Shown: piece by piece, positions 1 through 30,901 of the stretch
How positions within the stretch are numbered: the stretch's first letter is position 1
Layout of the letters: the number at the start of each line of letters is the position of its first letter
DNA from: Diadophis punctatus similis
Taxonomy: Eukaryota; Chordata; Lepidosauria; Squamata; Dipsadidae
Reading direction: 5' to 3'
Assembly: GCA_023053685.1 (NCBI GenBank)
Contig: JALIGW010000002.1
Coordinates: 170,653,430-170,717,429 of the forward strand
DNA length: 64,000 bases
Position numbers and translations under genes: made by a program
Notes under the pieces: model-generated
Told to the model about the DNA's origin: nothing
Database searches by the model: none
Seen by the model: only the letters and a program-made list of their open reading frames with translations

Positions 1-549
1 GGAAAGTAAGCTGGGCATAAGAGAGTAATGTGTATGAGAGACTGCTACTACTAAGAATGGGTACAGAAATTGATTTGTGATCTCTCACCAATTCCTTCCC
101 ATTCTTCAATCAGTAGCACAGAAGCAGTACCTTCACATTCTTTTGTTTAGCAAAGTATAGCAAAAAAATTAGATTTCATCAGGAACATTGAGGGTATATA
201 ATTTTTAAGGCCATACTTAGGTGAAGTTGATTTCACAATCGAGACTTTTTCATTTTTAATATACGATAGAATTAAATGTCAGAATATCTGTTTCGCAGAA
301 TAGCTTTCTCCCTAAGTATTTGAAAAATGCTAACAGAATTATGGCAGTAATTATTTGTCTAATATATCACAGATTACAAAATCTGATCCTTAGATTTCGA
401 TTTTTATGTATTGTAATATGTTTCCTGAAAACAGCTTGTTTGTGACTCAGTCTTGTTTGGGTCCTTCAAAGGTTCAGAGAGACATAAAAGCTACTTTTTT
501 ATTAAATACAACATGATATGTGCTTGCAATACATTTTAAAGTCAACCAT
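1..549. other. AT-rich sequence downstream of PPP2CA
   Basis: No gene or recognisable repeat was seen. The next gene is not reached. Confidence 0.4.
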
Positions 550-1219
550 CTTCCAAACTTAGTTCACAAGTTTATTATGAAAAATGCTGCAACACTCTCC
601 TGCAGCAACATCTTACAGAAATAAATTGTTCTTTCAAAGTAATTCACTATGATGAACACATACATGGAACACTTTGTAGAGGAAATGTGTGAGAGAAAAA
701 TGGAAGTGGGAACAGAGTTCAGATGAAACAATACAATTAAATTAAATTGTTTCTCTAAAAAACAAAATAAGAACACAAATAAGAAAAGTCAGTCTTGGTG
801 CTTATTTAAAATGTTCATTAAGCTTCAATGATAGTTTGCTATTCTTATCTACAATCATGCTGGAAAGCTAAAGCTAAATGGAAAGTTACTTGTAATTCAC
901 GAAGTGTTAAATGTCTACGTATTAATATTTGCAGTCTCTCAGAGAAAGCAAAAGTAACTACAAGTAGAACTATGCCAGAAACTGATTTCTTGACCAACAA
1001 TGTTGCTTCAAGCATGCAATGAACTGGTTCATTCTAAAGTGGTCACAGTCGCTGACAGACAAGAGGCTTTGAATTTCAATATGGCACATCTTTTGGTCCA
1101 TGTGAAAACAGGTTTCAATGTTAAATGTTTTCTGACACTTTGGAGTTACTGTTGCTCTTCCCATGTTCCTTTAGGTCAACACATGGTTCATGGCAATACT
1201 GTACAAGTGGAAAATCTCA
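550..1219 (-). other. PPP2CA: PPP2CA 3' UTR
   Basis: On the minus strand the sequence after the stop codon closely resembles the mammalian PPP2CA 3' UTR as I remember it, including the stretch ending with the AATAAA that precedes CTTGTGAACTAAG. That suggests a UTR of about 670 bases and strong constraint. The 3' end (about 550) is inferred from the signal position. Confidence 0.85.
571..576 (-). promoter_or_regulatory. PPP2CA polyadenylation signal
   Basis: TTTATT on the plus strand is AATAAA on the transcribed strand. It lies about 645 bases after the stop codon in a context matching the mammalian site. A second AATAAA at 503-498 could serve a slightly longer transcript. Confidence 0.8.
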
Positions 1220-19430
<18,211 letters not shown>

Positions 19431-19722
19431 TGTCGTTGCTGCCGCCGCCGCTGCTGCTTCCTGCCTGCCTGCCTTCTTCGCTCCCTCGCCGGCACCCACC
19501 ACCCCTGCCCCACCTCCGCCCACCCTTCTCCTCCCTCCCCCTCGCGGAGATTAAGGGAGACTGCTAAGCGTCGGGAAGGAGTGAGGGGTGGACGGAGGAG
19601 GAGGAGGAGAGAGAGACATGCACGGTGGAATCCCTCCCTCCAAGGCGACGGGGAGCAGCGGCAGCGGCTGCTCCTCACGCTCGCTGATCCGGTCCGCTCT
19701 CCGTGTAATGGCTGCCGCGCCT

Positions 19723-19730
19723 TGACGTCA
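19723..19730. promoter_or_regulatory. Consensus cAMP response element (TGACGTCA)
   Basis: This is a perfect palindromic CRE 293 bases upstream of the PPP2CA ATG. The human PP2A-C alpha promoter is known to be controlled through a CRE bound by CREB-family factors, so this is probably the orthologous site. It contains one CpG that could be methylated. Confidence 0.8.
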
Positions 19731-20935
19731 CCCCCACACTTCCCACCCTCCTTAGACCTGCTCAGACGGCGCACATGCGTCCTTACGGTCAAATGGGTGG
19801 TTCTGCCCTAAGCGCCCCACAGTACGCCTCTTCGAGCATGCGCGCAAGCCCCATGCGCGGCGGCGCGGCTGTATTTCAATGCGTTCCTCTGCGCGTTCTA
19901 GAGAATGGGGTAAGATTCTAGGCTAGGGAGTATATTGGAGGGAGGAGGGAGGCGTCCTGGTCGCGCGCAGAGAAAGTAACTCTTCTTTGAATGAAATGAA
20001 ATGAATAAATAAATAAATTGAATCACAGTTTAGGAATAGAAAGGTAGGTTCATTCTAATTCTTGCGAAAAGTTTGAATCAACTTTGGAGGGAGATGCTTT
20101 GACAGGTACTATATTCCTCTTCCGTGTCGCTCCCATATCTGAACTCCAGAAATCTGGGGGAGTCGTCCCCAGCGATTTTATTTCCGTGCCATTCCATAGA
20201 TACTAAAGGCAGGAGACATTGTAGCTGGAGCGCAAAAAGTCTGAAGTTTAGCGGACGGTGTCAGGTTGAAGAGAAAAACCTCGCAAACCCATTTCCCCGA
20301 TGGGTTGTCAACGTAATAGAAATTATACCCAAGACACACATACAACATTGACATTGATGGTAGCCAGTGCCCTCCAAAGATCAGGTACGATGTGTTCAGT
20401 TGATAAAAAAAAATGGGTAATTCTTCAGTAGTTTCAAATATTGTGTAATAATTTAAGATGTTATAACTAAGATGTAATAACTAAGGTTTCCTAGAAAACT
20501 ATGTTCTCAAAGTCTACTGGATTATAGCTCCTATAATCATCCTGCAACACCCTCTTTTGGCATTTCAAGTCACCATGGGATGAATGAACATTATGGTTCA
20601 GCACTCTGAAGCTTTTGGGAAAAGGTTTAGATCGAAATGTAACCAAAGTAATCAATCTTTTACCACTCTTTGTTTTAAATAAATGTATGGGAATGCAGGT
20701 GCTCCCCTTTATCTAAACTTGCACTCTGTAGCAATGTTTTTGGAGAATTGTGGGGCAGAAATGGGGTGGTGGTAAATAATTTGATAATTATCAAATGTAT
20801 ATGTTGCCCAACTCCCAGCGACTTAGGGTGGTATACAATTGGTAAAACAATTTAAAATAAAGAACAACACAAAAATCACAAAAACATTACAAGGCAAAAG
20901 ACAAAGGTGGCAGAGAAAACAAAGTCAGGGGAACA

Positions 20936-21155
20936 AGGAAAAGAAGAGAGAGAGAGAGAGAAAAGAAAGGAAGAAAGAAAAGGAAGGAAGGAAGAAGAAA
21001 GAAAAAAGAAAAAGAAAGAAAAAGAAGAAAGAAAGAAAGAAAGAAAAGGAAGGAAGAAAAGGAAAAAAAGAAGGAAAAAGAAAGAAAGAAAGAAAGAAAA
21101 AAAGAAAGAAAAAAAGAAAGAAAAAAAGAAAGAAAAAAAGAAAAAGAAAGAAAGG
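20936..21155. repeat. (GAAA)n/(GGAA)n purine-rich microsatellite
   Basis: About 220 bases are almost purely purine on the plus strand. The Lys/Arg/Glu-rich open frames across it are artefacts. The preceding sequence (20770-20880) looks like an interspersed repeat end. Confidence 0.95.
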
Positions 21156-21224
21156 ATTAGTCCTTTCCAGAGCCAGGTCTTTAAGGCCCTTCAAAATACC
21201 AGTAGGGTGGGAACCATTTGAATT

Positions 21225-21760
21225 TCATTTATTTTTTATTTATTTATTTGTCAAACATGTATAGTAGTAATTTGTATAAACATAAGTAAAAAGTAACGAT
21301 AAAAGAGGACAATAGGACAATAGGACAGGGACGGTAGGCACGCTGGTGCGCTTATGCACGCCCCTTACAGACCTCTTAGAAACGAGGAGAGGTCGACTGT
21401 AGACAGTCTAAGGTTAAAGTTTTTGGGGTTTGGGGAAGAAACCACAGAGTTAGGTAGTGCATTCCAGGCATTGATCACTGTTGCTGAAGTCGTATTTTCT
21501 GCAGTCGAGTTTGGAGCGCTTCACATTTAGTTTGAATCTATTACGTGCTCGTGTATTGTTACGGTTGAAGCTGAAGTAGTCATTAACAGGAAGGACATTT
21601 TGGTATATGATTTTATGAACTACATTTAGATCAGATCGGAGGCGACGTAGTTGTAAATTGTCTAATCCCAGTATTTCAAGTCTGGTGGAATAAGGTATTT
21701 TGTTGTGAGTGGAGGAGTGAAGGACTCTTCTTGTGAAATATTTCTGGACTCTCTCAATTG
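21225..21760 (-). mobile_element. LINE 3' end (CR1/L2-like), minus strand
   Basis: Read on the minus strand the block encodes remnants such as NNTRARNRFKLNVKRSKLD, typical of the C-terminal end of CR1/L2 ORF2. It ends in a (TAAA)n tail seen as TTTATTTATTTATTTG at 21233-21250. Confidence 0.7.
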
Positions 21761-21764
21761 TATT

Positions 21765-21855
21765 TATGTCTGATTTATGTATTTATTATTTATGTATTTA
21801 TTATGTATGTATTTATTATGTAATTTATGTATTTATTATGTATCTATGTATTGTT
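21765..21855. repeat. TATGTATTTATTA-type short tandem repeat
   Basis: Imperfect repeats of TTTATGTATTTATTA. Confidence 0.7.
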
Positions 21856-22069
21856 ATTTCATGGGAGAATCTCATTCCACAGAGCAGGTGCTTCTATAGA
21901 AAAAGCAAGCTTCTGGGGTTCTGACAGATGGCATTGTTTAATTGATGAAACCCAGGGTGCAATAACTCTCCCAGATTGAACTGGCCAGGCAGAACTTGCA
22001 TTAACTGATTTTACCGGTAATTTATTTTATCCACTGACATCTTTCTATTAGAATTACTGAGGCTTTTTG

Positions 22070-22262
22070 CTGGAGATCCAGTTTGGTGTAGTGGTTAAGG
22101 CACCAGCTATGGTAGTAACCTGGAGATAGTGAGGTTTAATCCCATTTTAGGCATGAAGCCAGTTGAGAACCTTGGGTCACTCTCTCAGCCCAACCATCCC
22201 AGGATGGTTGTGGAGAAAATAGAAGGTGAGAATATTGTATGAAATAGTAGCAGATATAAATC
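22070..22262 (+). mobile_element. tRNA-derived SINE
   Basis: The head has A-box-like TAGTGGTTAAGGCACC and B-box-like GGTTTAATCCC about 50 bases apart. The body includes the CTCTCTCAGCCCAACC segment typical of a squamate SINE. Confidence 0.75.
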
Positions 22263-23589
22263 CAATAATTTCTAAAAACAAATCAAGTATAAATTTAACC
22301 ATCTGCATTTGCCCCATTTATCTTTGCTGCACATACTTTTAAGAGACTTCACGTAGAGATTTTATTTACATTCCTTATTTATGATTAGAAAAGCAGCATC
22401 CAATCAGTACTGTCCTACAAGGGAGTAGAACCAGTTTTCTCTAACCTCCACCCTAGAGAGGATTAAATAGAAACTGATAAAAATAGAGTTGGCATGCTGG
22501 TAAGGTATGCCACTTTTTCTCAACTTTCCTCTACATATTCATTTATTTATTAATGTTCCAGTATTTTATTAGAATTGGCATCAGTATACCTATTGTGTAA
22601 TTTTCAGCTCTTTGAGCTCAGACTTCTGAGTAGGCATGCATAGGATTCTGCTGTTAATGGTGGAAGATTATTTAAAAGTGTTTTTTCAAAAAGTCCTAAA
22701 ATTAATAAAAAAAAAGCAACTGCTAAATATTTTATTATTATGGGAAGTCTAACAAATGAAAATGACTAAATTACCAACAGTATTATAATAGATGGAGCTC
22801 AATTAATTACTTTAAATACATGGATGAAATATTTAGGATATTGTAGAGTTTTAGGCAAATTATAAATTGCATCTCCAAAATGCTACCTGTCAAATCAAGA
22901 AACATAGAATCAGGTTAGTTAATTTATATAATTATAAGAGATAATTTTTGCATAATGCTGAGCAATTAAATGTGAGGAAGATTACTCTAATTTTCCCAGA
23001 GATACACATTGGTTATATATATATATATCCTACGTTGAAAGAAATATTGACTCTTGTTTCCACTTTTACAAAAAAATAGCCCAAATTGTGTATTTTGCAA
23101 TATAGCAAGGTTGGGAAGCCTGGCAATAGGAGAAGTATATTTGCTGATGATTTCAAGAGGCATAGTACTAATATGTTAATGTGACACAATTCTAAGGAAC
23201 TCTGGAGGCTATGAAAATAAGGCTGGGGTTTCTCACAACCTATGCACGGCCAGTTGTCCAGAAAGAGAGGCACCAAGAAATATATGATTCAGAAGAGTCA
23301 ATACTCTAGGGAAGTTACAAAATTTAGAGAAAAAGCTTTTCTGTGGGTATCACAAGGTATAAAAATCCCTCATATTTCTAAATCCAACAGTCCCTTGGCA
23401 ATTTTGAAACAATCCTACAAAAACAAAGTAATTATACTTATTAGGCTTAGTGGAGGAAAATAGGTGAAAGTCAAATAATATTAATCACTGTCATATTAAT
23501 TCCTGTTTTTAAAGTGTGTATGTCTGCCAGTGTTAGAAGGCTGCATAACAGATACTAGTCTATTGTATGTATTTCCAACACTATAGCAC

Positions 23590-24325
23590 TTAGACTTATA
23601 TATTGCTTCACAGTGCTTTCCAGCCCTCTCTAAGCGGTTTACAGAGTCAGCATATTGCCCCCAACAATCTGGGTTCTCATTTTACTGACCTCAAAAGGAT
23701 GGAAGGCTGAGTCAACCTTGAGCCGGTGAGAATCGAACTGCTGTCAGCATAATTGCCATATTTTTCAGAGTATCGATGTAGCCGCTGCTGCCGATCCCTG
23801 CCGCCTGGAACTGCCCAAAAATGCAATGCACAGAGGCCGAAAACAGGGAGTGTGGAAGCCAAAAATGCAACACGCAGAGGCTGAAAACCAGGAGTGAAAT
23901 GCTCCTGATTCGCAAAAATGCATGCGCAGAAAGTAAAAGAACTCAAATGGCGGTATCCCGGCGGGTGGGAGAAGCGTTGCACTGCCTTCGCGATCGGCTC
24001 TCCGACGACTGACAGGTAAAAGCGAACCGGGAGCATTTTGCCGCTGCCGAAAACACAACACGTGGAGGCAGCGATCAACGGCGATGTGCTGTGGCGATCC
24101 CCACAGCCTGCAACAGGTCTAAAATAGCTTGCGGAGGCCGAAAACACGGCGCGTGGAGGCTGAAAACGGCCGAAGGGTGGCGGCCGATGGATGGGCGGGG
24201 CTACATTTGGTGTATAAAATGCACCCAAATTTTCACCCTCTTTTAGGGCGGGAAGTGCGTCTTATGCTCCAAAAAATACAGTAGCCTGCAATATTGCATT
24301 CTAACCATTGCACCACCATGGCTCT
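23590..24325 (-). mobile_element. Sauria-type SINE, split copy, minus strand
   Basis: The parts 23590-23755 and 24282-24325 read in reverse as the squamate SINE: tRNA-like head with a GATTCTCACCGGCTCAAGG region, body TTGGGGGCAATATGCTGACT, and tail near TATATAAGTCTAAGTGCTAT. It is interrupted by a TA-target element. Confidence 0.8.
23756..24281. mobile_element. CCGTATTTTT-family element inside a SINE
   Basis: The ends CCATATTTTTCAGAGTAT and (inverse) ATGCTCCAAAAAATACAG flank a GC-rich interior with several GAGGCCGAAAAC-type motifs. TG/TA at 23754-23755 and TA at 24282-24283 fit a TA duplication with one mutation. The interior near 24200-24260 matches the left part of the copy at 5332. Confidence 0.78.
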
Positions 24326-24334
24326 TTTATCTTG

Positions 24335-24605
24335 CTGCTGTCTGAACTTGGTTGTTTACTTGCAGACATTTCATTACCCGACTAGGTAACATCATCAATG
24401 TTAGGGAGTATGTGCTTTATTCCCTGTGTAGTTTTCCCTGCCGTTGTTGGTGAGGCTATGATGGTGTGGTTTTTCTTTGGTATTTTCAGTGTTATTTGCA
24501 AAGCGGCGACTGTGACTTGAATTTGGAAGAGTAGCTCTAAATCTTCTATAGAGAAAACAACCAAGTGTCTTGTGGCTTTTTAAACTGTAGAGAGCCATAA
24601 AACAT
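24335..24605. repeat. Dispersed repeat with CGACTAGGTAACATCATCA segment
   Basis: The segment TTTCATTACCCGACTAGGTA also occurs, diverged, at 47459-47515 and in reverse near 29585-29640. I could not assign its class. Confidence 0.5.
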
Positions 24606-25339
24606 TTCATGGTTTTGTCTTGAAATAAAAACCGAATTAGGACAGAGGTGAGAGGAAAGTTTTTTCTTTAGCAAGTCTTCACTAACCATGTGAGCTAGGC
24701 TGTCTTTTGTTACCAATGTTGTGGGCCTTAGAATTAAAAATAGCAGTGATGGGTTCTACAGTATTAGATGGAATTGGAAAAGATGACCCTTAGGTACTCT
24801 TCATATATGTATTTGTACAAGAAGCAATTGCTCTCTTTTTTGGGTGTGTTTACACTATGATGAAAGTAACTTTGTGTACTTTTCAGTTTTTGTTTCTTTT
24901 TAAAGAGAAAAGAAATTTTCAAATAAGGTTTTTGAGTTCACATATGGCAATAAAACATACAATACACAAATGATATTGGTTAACTATTGTTAATTTCTTG
25001 CCTAAACTGGCCACCTGAAAATCTTGTCTTGGGTAGCAAATGAGCTGTAGTGTTTAAGAGCAGTTTATTTGGGACAATATGGTTTTGCAGCAGCAAAACC
25101 TTCTTCAAATTAGCAGTAGGAATTTGCATTATGCTTACCTTCCAAAGTAAGGGAGGGAATGCAATTGGATTAAGTTAAATTTTGTATACACATCTAAAAT
25201 TATGACTTACACATGACTTTACACATTGTACTAAGGCATAATTTGATTTGTTTATGGCTAGGTATGTTTCACCAACACAGCTGTTTGTGAAATATGAATT
25301 ATGGCTAGTGCAATTATGTATTTATTTACTTTTTAAATT

Positions 25340-25455
25340 TGATTCCTATCACAGCTTTCATTTAGAGCTCAAGGCAGTGTGCATAATGTTCTTCCTGTTT
25401 TTTCCTCACAGCCTCCTTGAGGTAGGCTAAGCTGAGAAAGTGACTTGGCCCAATG
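25340..25455 (-). mobile_element. SINE fragment, minus strand
   Basis: The CTCACAGCCTCCTTGAGGTA and AGTGACTTGGCCCAA segments match the 3' part of the tRNA-derived SINE seen elsewhere in the window. Confidence 0.6.
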
Positions 25456-26995
25456 TCACCCTGGGAGCTTTTGTCAGGGAACGTCATGTCAGTATATTTT
25501 TGTTAATAATTTTATTGATAATATAGTGAAAACTAATACAAACTAAATTAGAAGAAAAAAAGTCAGGTGCAGAAAAAGAAAGAAAAAAGTAGAAGATGAC
25601 AGAAAAATGCAACAAATGCAATAATAAAAAAGTGGCTTCCAACCTTTATCACATCAAGCATAAGCTGATATACTAAAATTTCACTTTATTTGAAAGTTAT
25701 AGATAAAAAATTCTCCTTTTCATTGCCTCACTTTTATTTCTAATTCTAATTCTAGTTCAGCAAAACATTAATTAGGCGTTACCAGAAAAATCAAACGAAT
25801 GGTATATCTCTAGTCAAATAGTCAAAACTTTATACCTCTTCATTTTGCTCTGCAGAATCTTGATTTTTTAAAGCATACTTATGGCATTGCAGGATTTGAT
25901 CTATCATTACTCTTTGGCATTAAAAAGGAATATTCAAAGCTTTCAGCAGGCATTTGTAAATCCCATAAAGAAGTCTGGTCCATGATTTCTTGTCATAGCT
26001 GTTCTATGTCCAAATTCTTTTCTTGAGTTGTCTTTTGTATTCCTGTTTTAGTAATCTTAATTTTGCTGTCTTCCATGCCTCCAAACTGTGTAATGCTTAT
26101 GTCAGGTAAACATTTCCTTATTTTTTTTTTCTCACCTAAGTTTATCTACTGAAATCTGTAGCCTTTCTGAGATATTATCAATATTTCAGTCCATGTTTCA
26201 AAAAAACTCTTTAAGTTAAGAAAAAAATTATACCTGGCTTACAGTTTTAACTGTTCTCCCTGATCCTTTAATCTCCATTTACTACTTTCATCAAGCCTTA
26301 ATGGCTAATATGGGTTTAGTTCCATTTCAGTAATTTTCCCCTAATATCTTATTTCATTTTTTTAATCTTAAAGCAAAAAATAACTGATATTCCAATAACT
26401 GTGGAATTTCATATACCACTGTACTGTTCAATATTTAGATATGTTAAAATAGGCTTAGTGTCAAAATAATGTGAATTAAGAACAAGAAATGTATTTTTTT
26501 ATAATTTATTTAATTAAATAAGAATATATATCAAGGGAACAAATGGAATTTGCCCTTTGAAGGAATGCAAATACCTATTATATCTAAATACAGAATGTAC
26601 ACTCTGAAAAAATTTGCTACGGTTAATTTTATGTTAATGTTAGTGTTAATAGTCATTCGATTAGGTTAGTTAATGTAATTTTAAATTCCAATGCTATTTA
26701 TTGGGAGAATAAGTGTCATTGTAGATGTGGAGAAAAAAATAGAGAGCATTTTGAAGGAAATTCCCCTTCCACAAATTCCACAGAACTTTGTACTGTCAAT
26801 ACTGGATCCATACCATTAAGTTAAGCTATAACAATTTGGGGAAAATAAGAGTAGAGAGATAGTTGGGTAAGTAAGGAAAGAACCCTTGTTTTCTTACGTG
26901 TAGATCATTTTTTATACTTATTATCCACTGAACTAGTTCTTTTTCATTCCTGATAACGCCATTTCTGGAAATAACTAATAATATTTAAAGCAGCT

Positions 26996-27172
26996 AATTC
27001 CAGCCCACATGTGGCCCTGAACAGCTACTAATGTGGCCCAAGAATGTAAACTTTTAACACTATTATCTGATTTATATATATATTAACTATATGACATATT
27101 TTCTATGTGGCACGATAGTTCCTCTTCACTCAGTGCAATCCAGGCAAGCCAAAAGGTTGGACAGCCATGATT
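26996..27172. repeat. hAT-like fragment
   Basis: GTGGCCCTGAACAGC and CAAAAGGTTGGACAGCCATG resemble the two ends of a common hAT element. No target duplication was seen. Confidence 0.4.
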
Positions 27173-29165
27173 TAAAGTGCTATATAGCAATATTTTATTA
27201 TTGTATGCAGATATTTAGTATAGCACTCTGGGATAGCTACACTCTCTGAAAGATATCTTCTAAATATTGTAATAAATACTTGAATTTGTAAAGGAAGCGC
27301 CTTTTTTCTAAATAGAAAAAATTAATTATCATAAATGTAGGCAACTTTCACATGTCTCATTTACTGGTCTTATGCATGGATCAGATAGAAATGTAATTTT
27401 AAATGGGATTATATCAGGTTTTTATCACACAGAAAGGCAGTGCATATTAAAATTTCCTGTTTTCTGCCAGCAAAAAGTGAACTGATGTTATCTGTCTGAA
27501 GTACATGCTGAAGTTCTTTTACAATTTTGCTTACTAGTTGGATCAGCATAAATATTTGGCTGACTCTTTTCTTTCTGATAATATGTGCATACATGATTTA
27601 AAAAAGGAGTGGAGGAAAACATAATACATCAATGATAGTTATATGAATTAAGAGGATATCATTAATATCCTTTATGTTTTCGTCTTTCAATTTAACTAGC
27701 AGTTGAATTATTATTTTTCTCCAGTGGAACTAGTGAAGTTTTCAAACAAACTGAAACCTTGTCACCTTTTTTTTTTTACTGAAACTGCACCTGCTATGAC
27801 AATTTTCAAGGATGTCAACCTCTCCCATACATCCCAATTGCTCTTGTGCCCTGGGGGAATAGCACCAGATTAAAATATAAATCCTCTAATTTGCCAACAA
27901 ATACTTGGCAGCATTTACAGCTTGGTGAAAATCAAGCATTGGGAATCCTATTAAATTTTATGCTGCTGTTTGGAAACTGACATCTGCTCACATTTACTGC
28001 AGGGAATTGATGATATGTTCATTGAGTTGCCATATTCCATTACACAGCAGTTGTTATGGGCTCTCAAATCCCCAGTGGTTAATTTCTAAAAAAAGGAAAT
28101 GCCAGCGGTTAGCTTTGGGGGTGACATTTTCTGATTAGGAAGCCCTTCCTTTACTCCCTTATATATGCTGCAAATTCTCTCTGCTTTGTCAATGGTGTGT
28201 AGGAAATACACTATAAGCCTGCCTAGGGCATTTTTGTCTGTTCTTAAATCATATTTTCCCTAAACTAAACCTTGGCATAGAAAATAGATACAAAGACTGA
28301 ATCCTGGAAAGCTCTGGTATAAAACTATAGTACATAAAATAAAGTGAATGTAGCAAAGTGCTTTGATGATCTGTGTTGAACGTCTTCTGGCTTCCTCTAT
28401 TCCCTGAATGACATACTACATAACCCGAGGCATAGTTTCCTGTTTCTTCATAATTCGTTCACAAAAGCCAATAAAACAAGGAACAGATCATGAGGATAAA
28501 CAAGGAGTTGCCATGGAGATAATATGCTACCATTTTATGTTGCAATTTAAATTGCATATATTTGGCATGCCACACATGGCTCCAGTAGGCATAAAATTCT
28601 ATATAATTTCTGCATCCCTCTGAGGCGCTTCCTGAGGAAGCCTACCTGCTCTTTCTTCCCATTCAGAAAGGACCGGCAATTTGTTCTGCTTGAGAAATAC
28701 AAGGACAGCAAACCAAGCCTGCCAAAACTCACTCTTTTATGTATCTGTTCACGCAGGGCTCTTGCCCTCTTTGGCATCCAGCCCTTCTATCAGCCAGTTC
28801 TGGGCCACTCACTCCCACTTTTGCAGTTCTAAATGAAAAGGAATGAATATGCAATGCTTTCTGCAAAACCAGGCTGGAAGTCATTGGAGGCTTACCCAAC
28901 AGGTCAGAACTTCCTGTCCTTAGTTATGTAACTCTTCAGTTGTGTACAGAGCTTAAGAACCAGCGGATACATGTGTTGGGTTAGGAAATGCTGCATTTCA
29001 ACAAAAGGAATTACTTGAGATTCAGAAGTCCAGATTAATGAAGGAAGGAGCTACCTACATAGCAAATTCAATCCACGTACACGTTGGGTAAGTGCAAGTA
29101 ACTTTCTAAGCATAGGAGAAGAAGGTTTGGTCAGAAGCCTCTTCATTTCCTCCCTTTGGAATACA

Positions 29166-29243
29166 ATCTGTCTTGTTCTTCTTTCTTTTTTCCTTTCTTT
29201 CCTTTCTTTTCCTTCCTTCCTTCCTTCCTTCCTTCCTTCCTTC

Positions 29244-29274
<31 letters not shown>

Positions 29275-29277
29275 TCC
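29166..29277. repeat. (TTCC)n/(TTTC)n microsatellite
   Basis: A pyrimidine tract of TTCC then TTTC units. Confidence 0.95.
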
Positions 29278-29579
29278 TCACAGTATCCTAATAACCAGAA
29301 ATTTGGGACTGGAAGTCAGGAAATAATTATCTAGTGACTAGTGTCAGATAGCTGTGGATTAAAATACGGATTTTATTTCACAGAAAATAAGAAAATAGAA
29401 AATAAATAGATTAACAGTAGACCAACAATCAAGAAGTTAACAATACTCCTATTAAGGAGCCACCAACTCAGACAAACAAGCTAACAGTAAACAACAGCCT
29501 AACAAGGAACCATCAAGACCACTCCCACCAATGCTGACAGGGCAAATCATTAGTATATAAACAGAGAAAACCCTATTCC

Positions 29580-29660
29580 CTTATAGCACTGATGATGTTA
29601 TTTAGTTTGGTTATGAGATGTCTGCGAGAAAACAACCAAGCTCAAAGAACACCAAGGGCC
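29580..29660. repeat. Dispersed repeat fragment (GATGATGTTATTTAG)
   Basis: It is related in reverse to 24366-24400 and is followed by AAACAACCAAGCTCAAAGAA. Confidence 0.45.
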
Positions 29661-29859
29661 CCACAGTTCAATCCTGAGCTACAAGTATTCTCTTCTATTA
29701 GTATTATAGAAAATAATTTACTTGGTGCTTTCTTAGTTTTTGCCTTTATTCTCTGATTGTCACAGCTTCCCTGGCTGGAAGAGCAAACGACTGGAAAAAC
29801 TATTCAGAATCAGTGTTACTTTTGGTGAAGGTGCAGAGACTGAGTTCTCACCCCACCTT

Positions 29860-30020
29860 TGGCATGGAAGCCAGTTGCTTGACTTTGGGCCACTCATTCT
29901 CTTTCAACCCAACTCACCTCACAGAGTTCTTGTGGAGAAAATAGGAGGAGGAGGAAGCATTAAGTAACTCTGCCACCTTGAGTTATTTATAGAAATAATA
30001 AAGGCAGAATAAACATCTAA
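29860..30020 (+). mobile_element. SINE 3' part
   Basis: CAACCCAACTCACCTCACAG through GCCACCTTGAGTTATTTATA and AATAATAAAGGC match the tail of the squamate tRNA-derived SINE. Confidence 0.7.
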
Positions 30021-30249
30021 TACCGAAATAACATAAAATAAATAAGTAGTACTTTCTCCCTCACCTGGCTAAATACCTGATGAGAACATTTGACCCCCTT
30101 TTTTCCTCCTGAATCACACAATGCAGAATAGGACTTTTATCTGGAATAACATGAATAATGACAATGCCTCGAATAGATAGATGGTTACAGGAGAATGGGA
30201 GAATCCAAGAGGAATTATGAGGAAATGCTTGAAAGCAGCCTTTATGAAC

Positions 30250-30553
30250 TCTTTTAAACCCCCCCCCTTTTGAAATAATGTTCGGATCTCAGGGAACCAC
30301 TGAATAAAAATTGCAAAAATATGAAAATTTCACAATACAATTCATTTCTGACACGATCAAAGTTTTACGATGTTTACAATAACAGAAAAAACAGCAGGCT
30401 GGCAATTTAGTCGTGACCCATAAACTTTACCATCACCAAGAGTGCTAGCACTGCAGTGGGCAAAATTCAAAAAACTCTGGGTTTGTTTTTTTTAATCCCA
30501 ATCTCTCAGAATCACTAGAAACTTTTCACAGGGCCCCTAGTTGAGAAACACTG
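30250..30553. mobile_element. hAT-like element fragment
   Basis: The right end GGGCCCCTAGTTGAGAAACACTG is a typical hAT terminus. The left end is not clear. Confidence 0.5.
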
Positions 30554-30851
30554 CTGTAGGGACTCCCCCCCCCCAAGGAACCAGAGAGGGCAGTCCACCA
30601 TCTTCCAGGTATGTGCTTAAAATACATTCTGTTAGAAGAGCAGTCAACCCCAAGAAACACCTGTTATTTCACAGCAAAATCTGATGGATTGTAATCTGTG
30701 CTTGTACAAACAGCCATATTGCATTTGATAAAAGTGGGAGCGTTAGGATCAAATTAAATGTGCTTGGATAAAAACCCATTATTTGTTTTGTGGGATTGCA
30801 GTAGCTAGGGATTTTTCAATAACACTTAAATGAAATCCTTTTGTATCTGTA

Positions 30852-30854
<3 letters not shown>

Positions 30855-30900
<46 letters not shown>
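30855..30900. repeat. (GT)n microsatellite
   Basis: About 23 GT units. Confidence 0.97.

Positions 30901-30901
<1 letters not shown>

Noticed and set aside
19431..19523. N-terminal extension of PPP2CA from a GTG at 19523
   Set aside because: There is no ATG upstream in frame, and the normal family start at 19430 gives exactly 309 residues.
20839..21264. Lys/Arg/Glu-rich frame
   Set aside because: It is translated (GAAA)n microsatellite.
22070..22262. tRNA gene
   Set aside because: A and B boxes are present but there is no cloverleaf; it is a SINE head.
28547..28777. Minus-strand 76-codon frame
   Set aside because: It has no recognisable domain, splice context or repeat similarity; it is probably chance.
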